Shown: one piece after another, positions 1 through 7,608 of the stretch
Position numbering within the stretch: position 1 is the first letter of the stretch
Layout: the number at the start of each line of letters is the position of its first letter
NCBI GenBank assembly: GCA_023647555.1
Contig: JALRLY010000275.1
Span: 140,957 to 204,956 of the forward strand
DNA length: 64,000 nucleotides
Source: Pancytospora philotis
Taxonomy: Eukaryota > Microsporidia
Direction: 5' to 3'
The notes under the pieces: model-generated
Seen by the model: only the letters and a program-made list of their open reading frames with translations
Database searches by the model: none
What the model was told of the DNA's origin: nothing
Program-made: the position numbers and the translations under genes

Positions 1-100
1 AAGCTCCATCGAACAGACTCGGTGGAACGTAGAACAGCACGTATGATAGCGCGCGCACATCGCGATGAGCCTGTACTGGAACCGGTCGCCCAACCGTGGT

Positions 101-127
101 GAAAATTTTGCCTGATCAGACGCCCAT
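101..127 (+). promoter_or_regulatory. AAATTT/CCC start-proximal signal
   Basis: GAAAATTTTGCC at 101-112 is followed by CCC at 123-125, just before the ATG at 128. The same pair of elements stands before most genes in this window, which supports the start chosen for the downstream gene. Confidence 0.6.
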
Positions 128-1279
128 ATGCGCTGGGCACAAACGGGACCGCTGACTATCTTATTAACAGGAGCACAGCTGTGCATGGGCGCCAGGAGAA
201 GTAAAATTGAGCCCGAAATGGTAGATTTAATAGCTACCAGCTCAGAATACGGAGCAGGTTATCTGGACTATCTTTACGCCAACTTCTGCAGCTTGGCCAC
301 CGTCTGCGTTGAAAATTATAAGAAGCAGCCCTCACTGCACACTGACAGCTTCGATGCGCGGTTGAAGGAGTGGGAGCAGCGTGAAAAGGGGCCGAAGGAG
401 TACGTGATTCTCACCTTTGCCCGCTGCTTCATGAGGCCTAGCGTGGCCGACAACAACAGGGCGCTGATCAGTACGCTGGACATGCCGCTGAACGCCCACT
501 ACATCCTGAAAAGCCTGACCCCAGTCCTCGCCCTATACTACTACGATGCCCTGCCGCGTAGCTACAAGAGCAGATTCCCAGGCATGGGGACGCATAACGC
601 CCAGAGCAAATTCATTGATGGCCTGACGTTTTTCCAGAGGAACGTGGCCGACAGATCTATAGAGGAAATCTTTGACTCCAAGGCTGAGGAGTACTACGAT
701 AAGTACCGAAACTTCGGCATTAAACATACGCCGACGGTCTACATCGCAGACAAGGCCAAGCACGAAGCCCGAAAGAAGGCAACGCGTGTCAAGAGCCAAT
801 CTGACATTGATAACAGTATGAAAAAGTCGTGCATTGCTATGCTGCAGTGCTACGTAAATGACTATGCGAAAGACCCCTCCAACCTCTCTGATATTGCCAG
901 GTTTGTCTTCGAGGTTGGCGGCTTCGGCGAGATTCCCAGCATCGACTCGGCATCGGCCAAGAGGCTGCTGCTCAACCTAGTGCTCTTGAAGGACAGCCCC
1001 GGACTCATCGCCGCTTTCGCGGATAATAGGCTAGGCTGGGATGCTGATCTGAGCGACTATTTGCTCGAGATGATCGGCAGGCAGCGCCTCGAGCGGCTGG
1101 GGCACTACACGCAGGTCTTCTCTACTATGCAGAAGCTGGGCCTTGTCGACGACGCGACGATCGAGCGCTTCACCCTGCGGCTGCTCGTAACCACCGGGCT
1201 GGTGAGAGCTGAGAGCGAGCGGGTGCTGTCTGAATCAGCGAGCCAGAACGGGCCGGGGGCCCGGGCCGAGCAGCAATAA
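128..1279 (+). CDS. Secreted protein of unknown function (383 aa)
   Basis: I do not recognise this protein. It opens with a hydrophobic segment (residues ~8-22, TILLTGAQLCMGA) that reads as a cleavable signal peptide, and the rest is polar and apparently helical with no further membrane segment, so export is likely. The start is supported by GAAAATTTTGCC about 16-27 bases upstream and a CCC beside the ATG. The final codons overlap an AATAAA signal (CAATAAATA), so the 3' UTR must be very short. It shows no clear similarity to secreted families A, B or C elsewhere in the window, although it shares their signal peptide and promoter type. It lies head-to-tail with the Polo kinase gene. The start and coding status are well supported; function is open. 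Confidence 0.8.
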   Translation: MRWAQTGPLTILLTGAQLCMGARRSKIEPEMVDLIATSSEYGAGYLDYLYANFCSLATVCVENYKKQPSLHTDSFDARLKEWEQREKGPKEYVILTFARCFMRPSVADNNRALISTLDMPLNAHYILKSLTPVLALYYYDALPRSYKSRFPGMGTHNAQSKFIDGLTFFQRNVADRSIEEIFDSKAEEYYDKYRNFGIKHTPTVYIADKAKHEARKKATRVKSQSDIDNSMKKSCIAMLQCYVNDYAKDPSNLSDIARFVFEVGGFGEIPSIDSASAKRLLLNLVLLKDSPGLIAAFADNRLGWDADLSDYLLEMIGRQRLERLGHYTQVFSTMQKLGLVDDATIERFTLRLLVTTGLVRAESERVLSESASQNGPGARAEQQ

Positions 1280-1583
1280 ATATTTGCTTCGCATTACACT
1301 TACTAGTCTAGCTCATGTTTTAGTAGAGAGCGCGCTTGCTATAAGCTGCACCGGTATTAACAATTTTTTATACTCTAAAAGTATTTCTTGTGAGCGCATT
1401 TCAAGTTTGATGGCAACTTAGGCCAAGGTGCACTATTAGGCAAAGATTTCGCTCCATGGTAACACTTTTTCCAGGGAATTGGAGCGCAGCGCAAGCTCTA
1501 GCCGGCCGGCGCGCACAGCCGAACCAGGATGCGCGCCCCCGTCCAAAATTTTTGCGTCAAGGCGTGTTGTGCGGCGCGCACCC

Positions 1584-3062
1584 ATGAGCACGAAGGGCGA
1601 GCTGTACTTCCCGATCAACGCGGAGGTGACCGACCCGCGCCAGGGCAGCGTGTATGTGCTCAAGAAGATCATCGGGCGCGGCGCGTACGCCCAGTGCTTC
1701 CTCGCGATGGTGGGCGAGGAGCCCTTTGCGCTGAAGATCGTGAAGCTGGCCGACCTGAAGTCCGACAAGGTGCGGCAGAAGCTCGAGACGGAGATCACGA
1801 TCCACGGCTCGCTGGACCACGCGAACATCGTCAAGATGTACACGAGCTTCCGCAACAGCCAGTACATATTCATGGTGCTCGAGCTGTGCGAGCGCGGCGC
1901 GCTCGACGACCTGCTGCGGCGCAACGGGCGGCTGAAGGAGCGCTACGTGGCCAAGTTCATGCTGCAGATCGTGAAGGCGCTCGCGTACCTGCACAACGAG
2001 CGCAGCGTGGTGCACCGCGACCTCAAGCTCGGGAACCTCTTTCTGGACACGCACCTGAACATCAAGGTGGGCGACTTCGGGCTGAGCGCGCAGATCACGG
2101 GCAACGAGAAGCGGCGCACGGTCTGCGGCACGCCGAACTACATCGCGCCCGAGATCCTGTTCGGCAAGGCGACCGGGCACTCGTTCGAGGCGGACATCTG
2201 GTCGCTGGGCGTGATTCTGTACACGCTGCTGATCGGCACGCCGCCGTTCCAGCAGAAGAAGGTCGAGGAGATCTACCGGCTGATCGAGAAGAACCAGTAC
2301 ATCTTCCCGCCGGACAACAGCCTCTCGAGCGAGGCGATCGATCTGATCAGCCGCCTGCTCACGACGAACCCGAACGAGCGCCCCGAGCTCGCGCAGATCC
2401 TGGGCCACCGGTTCCTGTCGCAGAAGGAGAACCTCGCGTACCGCGTGTACCGCAACCTGTTCACGGGCGGCTACCGCGTCGGCGGCGTCGACCTCGAGCA
2501 CGTGGTGTTCTCGATCCCGATCAGCGCGGTCGCGGGCGTCGGCTACATCCTGCGCTCGGGCGTGTGCGGGATCTACTACCAGAACATGACCAACGCGTAT
2601 CTGCGGCCCGGGTCGCTCGTGTTTGTGAAGCTCAAGGTGGAGAACGAGCGGAAGGTGTTCGTGACCGAGGAGCACATGCTGGGCAGCATCCCGGAGTGCC
2701 TGGCGGGCGTGTACAGCAACGTCGCGTACTTCGCGCGGCACTACTCGGCCGGGCAGCGCTGGGCGCGCGGCGGGCTGCTGGGCGCCGAGAACGCCGCCAA
2801 CGCCAGGCCCGGGCTGCAGGCGCAGGGCGCGCACACGAGCCAGAACATATTCGTCGCGAAGATCAAGAAGATCAAGGACGGGATCCTGTTTATAATGACC
2901 AACAACGTGTTCATCTTCGATTTCAACGACGGGAGCCGCGTCGTGGTGGCGAGCGAGGGCACGCACGTGTTTGCGTTCAGCGACGACGGGCCGGTGGAGT
3001 TCTCCGAGCGGCTGAAGGAGGCGTGCACCGCCGTGCTCAAAATATACTGCAACAGCCGGTAG
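1584..3062 (+). CDS. CDC5: Polo-like serine/threonine protein kinase
   Basis: A 492-residue mitotic kinase of the Polo/Cdc5 family, which in other eukaryotes controls mitotic entry, spindle pole function and cytokinesis. The catalytic domain occupies residues ~25-275, with glycine loop GRGAYAQCF, catalytic loop HRDLKLGN, DFG motif and the activation segment CGTPNYIAPE that is typical of Polo kinases. The C-terminal ~190 residues fit two polo boxes: the first contains VGYILRSGVCGIYY, and the second begins near KIKDGILFIM. The start at 1584 is chosen because CCC directly precedes it and AAAATTTTTGCG lies about 30 bases upstream. A longer in-frame reading from 1479 would place the promoter element inside the coding region. 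The gene converges with KAE1, about 140 bases away. Family assignment is firm; the second polo box is diverged. Confidence 0.93.
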   Translation: MSTKGELYFPINAEVTDPRQGSVYVLKKIIGRGAYAQCFLAMVGEEPFALKIVKLADLKSDKVRQKLETEITIHGSLDHANIVKMYTSFRNSQYIFMVLELCERGALDDLLRRNGRLKERYVAKFMLQIVKALAYLHNERSVVHRDLKLGNLFLDTHLNIKVGDFGLSAQITGNEKRRTVCGTPNYIAPEILFGKATGHSFEADIWSLGVILYTLLIGTPPFQQKKVEEIYRLIEKNQYIFPPDNSLSSEAIDLISRLLTTNPNERPELAQILGHRFLSQKENLAYRVYRNLFTGGYRVGGVDLEHVVFSIPISAVAGVGYILRSGVCGIYYQNMTNAYLRPGSLVFVKLKVENERKVFVTEEHMLGSIPECLAGVYSNVAYFARHYSAGQRWARGGLLGAENAANARPGLQAQGAHTSQNIFVAKIKKIKDGILFIMTNNVFIFDFNDGSRVVVASEGTHVFAFSDDGPVEFSERLKEACTAVLKIYCNSR

Positions 3063-3204
3063 CCCGCCGGCTGATACGCCCGCGCTGTACGCTGCATCGT
3101 ATTAAATTGATTTGTGCAGATCACTCCAGACGCAGCATCCTGCTGCGTCTTTATTTCTAAGCCGGGGAAACTTCCTAACGCACAAGAATTTAATACCGGG
3201 CCGC

Positions 3205-4191
3205 TCAGTCGCGCCATATCACATCGACGCTGTCCGTCCTGAAGCGCTGCGTCACGTCGCAGCTGGCGAAGTCCGCGCTGTAGCCGTTGCTGCGCATCAG
3301 GTAGCCCGTGTACGCGATCATGACGCCGTTGTCGATGCAGAAGCGCTCGTCGGTCGCGTACAGCCGGCCGCCGCGCTCGCGCAGCATCTCCGCCATCATG
3401 CGCTGCAGGCGCTCGTTGCAGCCGACGCCGCCGACGATCATCACCTCGTTCGCGTCGACGAACGAGAGGCAGCGCTCCGTGCCCTCCACGAGGATGCTGA
3501 AGATCGTCTCCTGCACCGAGTAGCAGATGTCCTCCCTGGGGTGCTTGCCGACGAGGCCCTTCACGTACGAGAGGATGCCGCTGAACGACATGTCCATGCC
3601 CTTGATCGTGTAGGGCAGCTCGACGTACGTGCTGCTCTCCCGCGCCAGCCGCTCGATGGAGTGCCCGGGCGACGGGTAGTTGTCGAGCCCGAGCAGCCGC
3701 GCGAGCTTGTCGAGGCAGTTCCCGACGGCGATGTCGAGCGTCTCGCCGAATATCTTGTACCGCCGGTCCGAGTACGCGATGATCTGCGTGTTCCCGCCGC
3801 TCGCGTACAGGATCACCGGGTTCTGCGCGCGCGTGATAAGGCGCCCCATCTCTATGTGCCCTATGCAGTGGTTGACCGGGACGAGCGGCTTGCCGTGCAG
3901 CACCGCGAGCGCGCGCACGACGGTCGCGACCACGACCAGCGAGAGGTGCATCCCGGGCCCGCGCGTGTAGGCGAGCGCGTCCGCGTCGCTGAGCGCAATG
4001 CCGGCCTCGCCGAGCGCCTCCTCGAGCAGCCCGAGGATGTTCTCGCGGTGGTGCTCCGCGGCCTTGACCGGGATGAAGCCCTCGCCGTTCGCCGGGACGT
4101 ACGTCCTGCGCACGTTGGCCAGGATCTGGTCGCCGCGCACGATCCCGATGCCGAGCTTGTTCGCGCTGCCCTCGAATCCGATAACGATCAT
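3205..4191 (-). CDS. KAE1: Kae1/OSGEP tRNA N6-threonylcarbamoyladenosine transferase
   Basis: A 328-residue Kae1 protein, the catalytic subunit of the KEOPS complex that transfers threonylcarbamoyl to A37 of ANN-decoding tRNAs. The ASKHA-fold signatures are present: an N-terminal [12 protein letters not shown], the metal-ligand segment [11 protein letters not shown] (H-x3-H), the nucleotide-binding [23 protein letters not shown], and the late GGVGCNERL and [10 protein letters not shown] motifs. The start MIVIGFEGS is preceded by CCCCGCAGGC and AAAATATTTCGC; the 35 residues upstream in frame look untranslated. The protein lacks any targeting sequence, so it is the cytosolic Kae1 and not mitochondrial Qri7, as expected for an organism without a respiring mitochondrion. 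It lies downstream of actin on the same strand. Confidence 0.95.
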   Translation of the reverse strand: MIVIGFEGSANKLGIGIVRGDQILANVRRTYVPANGEGFIPVKAAEHHRENILGLLEEALGEAGIALSDADALAYTRGPGMHLSLVVVATVVRALAVLHGKPLVPVNHCIGHIEMGRLITRAQNPVILYASGGNTQIIAYSDRRYKIFGETLDIAVGNCLDKLARLLGLDNYPSPGHSIERLARESSTYVELPYTIKGMDMSFSGILSYVKGLVGKHPREDICYSVQETIFSILVEGTERCLSFVDANEVMIVGGVGCNERLQRMMAEMLRERGGRLYATDERFCIDNGVMIAYTGYLMRSNGYSADFASCDVTQRFRTDSVDVIWRD

Positions 4192-4341
4192 GCCTGCGGG
4201 GCAGCGAAATATTTTATCGCCGGAAATTTTTGGCTCAGCTCTGAATGGCTGTACAATTTGAAAGTCAAGACAAATGCACAGAAAACATAAGGACACGCAA
4301 AGAACTGCTCAGACGCAGAATAGAAGTTAAGAAATGGTTTA

Positions 4342-5463
4342 TTAGAAGCACTTCCTATGAACAACACCAGGCCCGTACTCGTTGTAGTCCTCCTTGGTGA
4401 TCCACATCTGCTGGAACGTGGACAGAGAGGCCAGAATGGAGCCGCCGATCCACACAGAGTACTTGCGCTCGCTGGGGGCGACGACCTTGACCTTCATGGA
4501 CGAGGACGCGAAGTTGGTGATCTCCTTCTGGATCCGCTCGGCGATGTTCGGGAAGACGGTGGAGCCGCCGCTGAGCACGATCGCGCCGTAGAGGTCCTTC
4601 CTGATATCGATGTCGCACTTCAGGATGGAGTCGTAGATGGCGTGGTGGATGCCCTGGCACTCCATACCGTAGAGGGAAGGCGTGAAGAGGATCTCGGGGG
4701 CGCGGAAGCGCTGGGAGCCGACGGTGACCTTGACGCCATCGGGCAGCTCGAACTCCTTCTCGTCGGCGCCGGAGAAGGTCTCCATCTCGTGCTTGAAGTC
4801 GGTCGCGACGTAGCAGAGCTTCTCCTTCATCTCCCTGACGATCTCGGTCTCGGCCGAGGTCGCGAGCTTGATGCCGGACTCGGTCAGGATCTTCTTGAGG
4901 TACTGCGTGATGTCGCGGCCGGCGAGGTCGATGCGCTTGACAGCGTGGGGGAGCGAGTAGCCCTCGTAGATCGGAACGACGTGGGAAACACCGTCGCCGG
5001 AGTCGAACACGATACCGGTGGTGCGGCCAGAGGCGTAGAGCGACAGCACGGCCTGGATCTGCACGAACCAGGCAGGCACGTTGAACTTCTCGAACATGAT
5101 GCTGATCATCTTCTCGCGGTTCGCATTCGGGTTCAGCGGCGCCTCGGTGAGCAGCACGGGGCGCTCCTCGGGGGAGACGCGCAGCTCGTTGTAGAACGCG
5201 TGGTGCCAGATCTTCTCCATGTCGTCCCAGCTCGTCACGATGCCGTGCTCGATCGGGTACGTGAGCTCGAGGATGCCGCGCTTGCGCTGCGCCTCGTCGC
5301 CGACGTAGGAGTCCTTCTGGCCCATGCCGACCATCACGCCGTGGTGGCGCGGCTTGCCGATGATGGACGGGAAGACGGAGCGCGGGGCGTCGTCGCCCGC
5401 GAAGCCCGTCTTCACGACACCGCTTCCATTGTCAATCACAACTGCTGCATCAGGTCCCTGCAT
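4342..5463 (-). CDS. ACT1: Actin
   Basis: A 373-residue conventional actin with the hallmark segments [18 protein letters not shown], the ATP-binding [24 protein letters not shown], and the C-terminal [20 protein letters not shown]. It is two residues shorter than most fungal actins, and several normally invariant positions are substituted (for example [20 protein letters not shown] keeps the DNase-loop region, but nearby residues differ). No intron is present. The start is preceded by AAAAATTTGCCCCT, an especially clear example of the local promoter signal. Actin would be the track for the myosin encoded at about 49 kb. Confidence 0.98.
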   Translation of the reverse strand: MQGPDAAVVIDNGSGVVKTGFAGDDAPRSVFPSIIGKPRHHGVMVGMGQKDSYVGDEAQRKRGILELTYPIEHGIVTSWDDMEKIWHHAFYNELRVSPEERPVLLTEAPLNPNANREKMISIMFEKFNVPAWFVQIQAVLSLYASGRTTGIVFDSGDGVSHVVPIYEGYSLPHAVKRIDLAGRDITQYLKKILTESGIKLATSAETEIVREMKEKLCYVATDFKHEMETFSGADEKEFELPDGVKVTVGSQRFRAPEILFTPSLYGMECQGIHHAIYDSILKCDIDIRKDLYGAIVLSGGSTVFPNIAERIQKEITNFASSSMKVKVVAPSERKYSVWIGGSILASLSTFQQMWITKEDYNEYGPGVVHRKCF

Positions 5464-5478
5464 AGGGGCAAATTTTTC
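5464..5478 (-). promoter_or_regulatory. Actin start-proximal promoter signal
   Basis: On the minus strand the bases read GAAAAATTTGCCCCT directly before the actin ATG, so the AAATTT element and CCCC are fused into one compact block. This matches the family C and cyclophilin promoters almost exactly. Confidence 0.6.
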
Positions 5479-6155
5479 AGCCTCTACAAATATTATTTGG
5501 CGGGAAAAATCTATTTTGATTGCTGACGTGTGCTAATGATAGCAGATGCTGCGTGCGTTGTCTGCGCTCATGCCTGCGGCGGGCTGTTTGCGCCGGCGCT
5601 GGGCTCGGGGTCGGTGGAAAACCGGGGCGCGGCTGTCCGGCTAATTCTGCTCAAGACTGAAGCTATGAATGCTGCTGCAGTTGAGGCGTACTTCAGGCTA
5701 GCATAGCACTGGCTCTGTCTGCGCCAGGCTTCAATGCAGAGACAGCTGTACAAGTCGAACGATGCCTCTATAGTATCCTATTTATTCTTCTCTGATGAAT
5801 TAAATCAGCCATCAGCGCTCTGCTGATGCTTCGCAAACATGGGATGGACTTTGGCGGGCAGGTGCGCGCTAGCTGTGGAACAAAATTGCGCCAGAATGGT
5901 GGCCAGCTGTGAGATGCGCAGCATTCCTGGTCTGCAAGCTTGCGACCCGGGTACTGGTGCTGCGACCGCGTTGGGTAGCTTCTATCGTCGTGCCTATGCC
6001 TCGGCCTTTTTGAATGCAAATAGTGCCCGGCCCGCGCATTACAGCGCGCGGCGGGAAGATCATTCCGGCTGCATGCTGTATGGCCGTTTTGCGCTGCAAA
6101 TCGTTCATTCCGCAAGCATCCAGCGGAATATTAAAAATTTTGTGAGATAGCCGCA
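5479..6155. other. Intergenic region between actin and family D gene 1
   Basis: About 690 bases separate the divergent actin and D1 starts. Open frames on both strands here (for example 5839-6150 plus and 5869-6228 minus) have no homology or promoter signal that I can see. AAAAATTTTGTG at 6133-6144 is the D1 promoter element. Confidence 0.5.
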
Positions 6156-6719
6156 ATGCGCTTTTTAATATCGCAGCAGCTTTTGGCGTTTTTCGCTTTG
6201 GGCGCGTGCGAGTCCTCCGAGAGCTCAAGCTCCGGATCAGAGTCCGCGGAGACGGCGCCGATACACTGCGAGTTCGTCTACTGCGGCAATGGCGCGTCCA
6301 AGTACGACATGGCGCACTACTCCGTCGTGCTCACGTCCGCGGAGACGATAAAGGGGCACATCGGCGCGTACACGCGGGCCCGCGCCGGGGGCAGGTGGAG
6401 GGAGATCACGAAGACGGCGCAGCGCTGCAAGCTCGAGGCGCGGAAGCCCTTCCCGCTGACCATCGAGGGCGAGTGGCGCAGCGGCAAGTACTACAAACTG
6501 TTTTTGCGGGACGCGAGCGGGCAGGAGTACGAGACCGACGAGTTCTACAGGCAGGGGAAGAAGTTCACGCAGCAGCGGCACAGCAGCCGCGACAGCGAGA
6601 GTGCGCAGGAGGCCGAGGACGCCAAGCAGGGCTGGATGCCCATATTCGTGGTTGCCAGCATCGTCGCGGCCTTCTTCCTGCTCGTGTACCTCGCCTACAA
6701 GTACGCGCCGCGGAGCTGA
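6156..6719 (+). CDS. Small type I membrane protein, family D member 1
   Basis: A 187-residue protein with an N-terminal signal peptide (RFLISQQLLAFFALGAC), a short Ser-rich stretch, a luminal or extracellular domain of ~100 residues that looks beta-rich, and one C-terminal membrane segment (IFVVASIVAAFFLLVYLAY, ~residues 161-180) with a tail of a few residues ending YKYAPRS. Topology is therefore type I. The start has AAAAATTTTGTG about 12 bases upstream. The next gene (6922-7494) has the same architecture, and the pair at 44.4-46.0 kb has a similar layout with weakly alignable blocks (SGKYYKLFLRDASGQEYETDEF here). The architecture recalls p24 cargo receptors or other early-secretory proteins, but I see no diagnostic motif. 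Confidence 0.75.
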   Translation: MRFLISQQLLAFFALGACESSESSSSGSESAETAPIHCEFVYCGNGASKYDMAHYSVVLTSAETIKGHIGAYTRARAGGRWREITKTAQRCKLEARKPFPLTIEGEWRSGKYYKLFLRDASGQEYETDEFYRQGKKFTQQRHSSRDSESAQEAEDAKQGWMPIFVVASIVAAFFLLVYLAYKYAPRS

Positions 6720-6921
6720 TGAGCGCTACAGCGAGCGCGGCCCCTTTATCTACAGGCGGCTGATCCAAACCGGCGATGTTCTGAGCTACAGAACTTAGCT
6801 CTCCACGCTCTGTCTGTTGCCGCATCTGCGATGTTCGGGTGCGCGCATATATTAAGAACTGCGATAATAACTGCGCACCGGCCGCCTCTGCCCAGATTAA
6901 TGGCCAGATCCGGCACCCCTT

Positions 6922-7494
6922 ATGCGTCACTTTGGGAACGGAGCAGCGCGCGTGTCGTTGGTGTGCAGCGTGCTGGCATGCGGCTCTGTGCGCTTCGCCC
7001 TGTTCTTGCTCAGCATAGCGGCCAGTAGCCCGGCCGCGCTCGAGCTCTGCCTCGACTTCCCGAGCAGCGGCACGGAGGGGCGGGTCGATGTCCGCGTGCT
7101 GGTGACGGAGGAGGCGGTTGGCAAGCTCACGCTGGAGTTCAACCCGTCCGGGCAGGTGCGGGACTGGTCGGAGGTGGGCATACCCAGGGTCAACAAGTCG
7201 CGGTTCAGAGCCGGGGCCTGGGTCATGCTCGGCCGGAACATCTACCTGCCCACCTACGAGTACTACCGCGCCAAGCTGGTAGTCGAAGGCGGCAGCACGT
7301 TCTACTCGAAGATCTACTGGAAGACATCGGACCAGTTCGAGGAGTCGACCGAAGAGCGGATGGCGAAAAGCTACTCGAATGCGCTGTACAGCGGGCTGGT
7401 CGTTGCTCTGCTGGTGCTCGCGCTTATGCTCGTGGCGGGCGTGTGCGTCCTGCACCAGTTCAAAAAGGCAGAGAGAAGGAGGGACGCAGTGTGA
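6922..7494 (+). CDS. Small type I membrane protein, family D member 2
   Basis: A 190-residue protein with an N-terminal hydrophobic signal (SVRFALFLLSIAASSPAALE, ~residues 21-40), a ~110-residue beta-rich luminal domain (blocks DVRVLVTEEAV and YYRAKLVVEGGSTFYSKIYW), a single membrane segment (LYSGLVVALLVLALMLVAGV, ~153-175) and a basic tail (HQFKKAERRRDAV). CACCCCTT directly precedes the ATG; the nearest AT-rich element is only CAGATTAATGG. It follows D1 by ~200 bases on the same strand and shares its layout, so a diverged tandem duplicate is the simplest reading. Function is unknown. Confidence 0.72.
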   Translation: MRHFGNGAARVSLVCSVLACGSVRFALFLLSIAASSPAALELCLDFPSSGTEGRVDVRVLVTEEAVGKLTLEFNPSGQVRDWSEVGIPRVNKSRFRAGAWVMLGRNIYLPTYEYYRAKLVVEGGSTFYSKIYWKTSDQFEESTEERMAKSYSNALYSGLVVALLVLALMLVAGVCVLHQFKKAERRRDAV

Positions 7495-7608
7495 GCATTT
7501 CTGGCCGCATGCAGCCGATCTTAACAGACGGCTGGGCTAATACATTTTAATTGATGGTCACGAGAATAAATCTTTAATATTCCACTATCTTTGGCAACTA
7601 TCCAACCC

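Noticed and set aside
128..1279. First gene as a member of family A, B or C
   Set aside because: It shares the signal peptide and promoter type, but no alignable blocks (no WNSD, EGPLN or LGVxCG motifs).
1529..3160. 543-codon ORF overlapping the Polo kinase in another frame
   Set aside because: Arg/Ala/Gln-rich translation without homology, created by the GC-rich kinase sequence.
4357..5526. 389-codon ORF antisense to actin
   Set aside because: Low-complexity Leu/Asp/Val/Arg translation; actin on the other strand is unambiguous.
5839..6228. Overlapping ~100-codon ORFs upstream of D1
   Set aside because: They overlap each other on both strands, have no motifs, and one would include the D1 promoter.
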